NCBI GenBank assembly: GCA_002403995.1
Contig: DHIV01000072.1
Coordinates: 28,670 to 55,304 of the forward strand
From: Gallionella sp. UBA4737
GTDB lineage: Bacteria > Pseudomonadota > Gammaproteobacteria > Burkholderiales > Gallionellaceae
Reading direction: 5' to 3'
DNA length: 26,635 bases
Part shown: in pieces, positions 24,820 through 26,635 of the stretch
How positions within the stretch are numbered: position 1 is the stretch's first letter
How the letters are laid out: every line of letters begins with the position of its first letter
Notes under the pieces: model-generated
Told to the model about the DNA's origin: nothing
The model's database searches: none
The model's input: only the letters and a program-made list of their open reading frames with translations
Made by a program: the position numbers and the translations under genes

Positions 24820-26635
24820 CTACTTCTTGTCCTTCACCTCAGTGAACTCGGCATCCACCACGTCGCCTTCGTCCTTCTTGGCTTCCGCGCCGGAGGCAGC
24901 GCCCGCTTCGCCCGCTTGAGCCTTGGCCTGCTCGGCGGCGTACATCTTTTCACCCAGTTTTTGCGCGGCAGTCGACAGTTTCTCGGCTTTGGCTTCGATG
25001 CCTTCCTTGTCGTCGGTCTTGACCACTTCTTCGGCTTCCTTCAAGGCGGCTTCGATAGCAGACTTTTCTTCCGCGCTCAGATGGTCGCCATATTCCTTCA
25101 GCGATTTGTGCGTGGAGTGGATCAGCGAGTCGAGTTGATTGCGCGCAGTCACCAGTTCCAGCGCCTTCCGGTCATCTTCGGCGTGGACTTCGGCATCCTG
25201 CACCATCTGCTTGATCTCCGCTTCGCTCAAACCTGAGCTGGCCTGGATCTTGATCTTGTTCTCCTTGCCGGTCGCCTTGTCCTTCGCCGACACGTGCAGG
25301 ATACCGTTCGCGTCGATGTCGAAAGTCACTTCGATCTGCGGCATGCCGCGCGGTGCGGGCGGGATGTCGCTCAAGTTGAACTGCCCCAGGCTCTTGTTGC
25401 CGGAGACCACTTCGCGCTCCCCTTGCAACACGTGTATCGTCACGGCGCTCTGGTTGTCGTCGGCGGTGGAGAATACTTGCGAGGCCTTGGTCGGTATCGT
25501 GGTGTTCTTCTTGATCAGCTTGGTCATCACGCCGCCCATGGTTTCGATACCCAGGCTCAACGGAGTCACATCCAGCAGCAGCACGTCCTTCACCTCGCCT
25601 TGCAGCACGCCGCCCTGGATCGCAGCACCGACGGCCACGGCTTCATCGGGATTCACGTCCTTGCGTGCTTCCCTGCCGAAGAATTCCTTGACCTTCTCTT
25701 GCACCAAAGGCATACGGGTCTGGCCACCGACCAGGATCACGTCGGCAATATCGGATATGGAAACGCCCGCGTCCTTCATCGCTATCTTGCACGGCTCGAT
25801 GGTGCGCGCGATCAGGTCTTCGACCAGGCTTTCCAGTTTGGCACGGGTGATCTTCACGGCCAGATGTTTCGGGCCGCTTGCGTCAGCGGTGATGTAGGGC
25901 AGGTTAACTTCGGTTTGCTGTGCGCTGGACAGTTCGATCTTGGCCTTTTCCGCCGAATCTTTCAGGCGTTGCAGCGCCAGCACGTCCTTGCGCAGGTCGA
26001 TGCCGCTTTCCTTCTGGAATTCTTCCACCAGATGGTCGATCACGCGCATGTCGAAGTCTTCACCGCCCAGAAAGGTGTCGCCGTTGGTCGACATTACTTC
26101 GAACTGGTGTTCGCCTTCGATCTCGGCGATGTCGATGATGGAGATGTCGAAGGTGCCGCCGCCGAGGTCATACACCGCGATCTTGCGGTCGCCTTCCTGC
26201 TTGTCCAGGCCGAAAGCCAGCGCGGCCGCGGTCGGCTCGTTGATGATTCGTTTCACTTCCAGACCCGCGATGCGCCCGGCATCTTTGGTGGCCTGGCGTT
26301 GTGCATCGTTGAAATAAGCCGGAACGGTGATGACCGCTTCGGTGACCGGTTCGCCGAGATAGTCTTCGGCAGTCTTCTTCATTTTCATCAGTACCTGGGC
26401 GGAGATCTCCGGTGCGGAGAATTCCTTGTCGCGCACTTTCACCCATGCGTCGCCGTTCTTGGCCTTGACGATCTTGAATGGCACCATGGCGATGTCTTTC
26501 TGCACCATCTTCTCGTCGAAACGGCGGCCGATCAAACGTTTCACGCCATACAGCGTGTTGGTCGGATTGGTCACGGCCTGGCGTTTGGCGGGCGCACCCA
26601 CCAGCACCTCGCCGTCTTCCATATAGGCGACGATG
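24820..26635 (-). CDS. dnaK: Chaperone protein DnaK (Hsp70), 5' end outside window
   Basis: The Hsp70 chaperone, running off the right edge of the window; about the first 40 residues (including the N-terminal GIDLGTTNS motif) are missing. The reading frame continues past the ATG at 26622 to the edge, where the residues before it (IVAY, then MEDGEV) match internal DnaK sequence, so that ATG is not the true start. Visible signatures are 'VPAYFNDAQRQATKDAGRIAGL', 'NEPTAAALAFGLD', 'VYDLGGGTFDISI' (phosphate 2 loop), 'VILVGGQTRMP' and the linker region 'VLLLDVTPLSLGIET'. The substrate-binding and helical lid domains follow, ending in 'GDVVDAEFTEVKDKK', as in betaproteobacterial DnaK. dnaJ is downstream in the same direction. 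Confidence 0.97.
   Translation of the reverse strand, partial: IVAYMEDGEVLVGAPAKRQAVTNPTNTLYGVKRLIGRRFDEKMVQKDIAMVPFKIVKAKNGDAWVKVRDKEFSAPEISAQVLMKMKKTAEDYLGEPVTEAVITVPAYFNDAQRQATKDAGRIAGLEVKRIINEPTAAALAFGLDKQEGDRKIAVYDLGGGTFDISIIDIAEIEGEHQFEVMSTNGDTFLGGEDFDMRVIDHLVEEFQKESGIDLRKDVLALQRLKDSAEKAKIELSSAQQTEVNLPYITADASGPKHLAVKITRAKLESLVEDLIARTIEPCKIAMKDAGVSISDIADVILVGGQTRMPLVQEKVKEFFGREARKDVNPDEAVAVGAAIQGGVLQGEVKDVLLLDVTPLSLGIETMGGVMTKLIKKNTTIPTKASQVFSTADDNQSAVTIHVLQGEREVVSGNKSLGQFNLSDIPPAPRGMPQIEVTFDIDANGILHVSAKDKATGKENKIKIQASSGLSEAEIKQMVQDAEVHAEDDRKALELVTARNQLDSLIHSTHKSLKEYGDHLSAEEKSAIEAALKEAEEVVKTDDKEGIEAKAEKLSTAAQKLGEKMYAAEQAKAQAGEAGAASGAEAKKDEGDVVDAEFTEVKDKK

Noticed and set aside
26422..26622. 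ATG at 26622 as the dnaK start
   Set aside because: Residues upstream continue the DnaK sequence to the window edge and the family N-terminus is missing, so the gene is truncated by the window.

Overview
The window reads as chromosome of a moderately GC-rich betaproteobacterium. DnaK/DnaJ sequence style, a FadE-type acyl-CoA dehydrogenase, a YaiI-family protein and REP/RAYT elements suggest the Nitrosomonadales/Gallionellaceae neighbourhood, but this placement is an inference from protein style, not a search. Genes are dense and almost all on the + strand until a convergent terminator at about 23.5 kb, after which dnaJ and the 5'-truncated dnaK lie on the - strand.

Layout. 0.2-1.85 kb: two small lipoproteins flanking a YaiI/UPF0178 protein. 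2.0-4.4 kb: a membrane-anchored PAS-GGDEF-EAL cyclic-di-GMP protein. 4.6-5.9 kb: radA. 6.0-18.8 kb: a fatty-acid activation and beta-oxidation cluster made of fadE, an SDR, a long-chain acyl-CoA synthetase, a hotdog thioesterase, a FadN-type hydroxyacyl-CoA dehydrogenase/enoyl-CoA hydratase, and a thiolase. The cluster is interrupted twice: by a lower-GC secreted protein of unknown function at 8.5-9.3 kb, and by an accessory stretch at 15.3-17.5 kb carrying a NYN/OST-HTH protein, a GFA-family protein, a REP-associated tyrosine transposase flanked by its REP hairpins, and a small reverse-strand ORF. 18.8-20.1 kb: a large imperfect palindrome and an MFS transporter broken by a small deletion. 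20.1-23.5 kb: a chalcone-isomerase-like periplasmic protein overlapping an ATP-grasp-like protein, the fluoride channel gene crcB with its DUF190 partner, and a secreted dienelactone-hydrolase-like protein. 23.6-26.6 kb: dnaJ and dnaK, separated by a spacer of degenerate TAGTCGTTAG-like repeats.

Function. The 6-19 kb genes together provide acyl-CoA formation, dehydrogenation, hydration/oxidation and thiolysis, so the core of the window is a nearly self-sufficient beta-oxidation locus. The most unusual observations are: an in-frame palindrome-rich insertion of about 53 codons inside the acyl-CoA synthetase, bounded by 12-bp direct repeats; the REP/RAYT unit with a related REP pair about 4 kb upstream; the 18.8-kb palindrome; the repeat-filled dnaK-dnaJ spacer that leaves dnaJ without a visible Shine-Dalgarno; the frame-broken transporter; and the ATP-grasp-like gene with apparently permuted motif order. 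I found no rRNA, tRNA, CRISPR array or complete insertion sequence other than the RAYT unit, and no clear multi-gene defence system.
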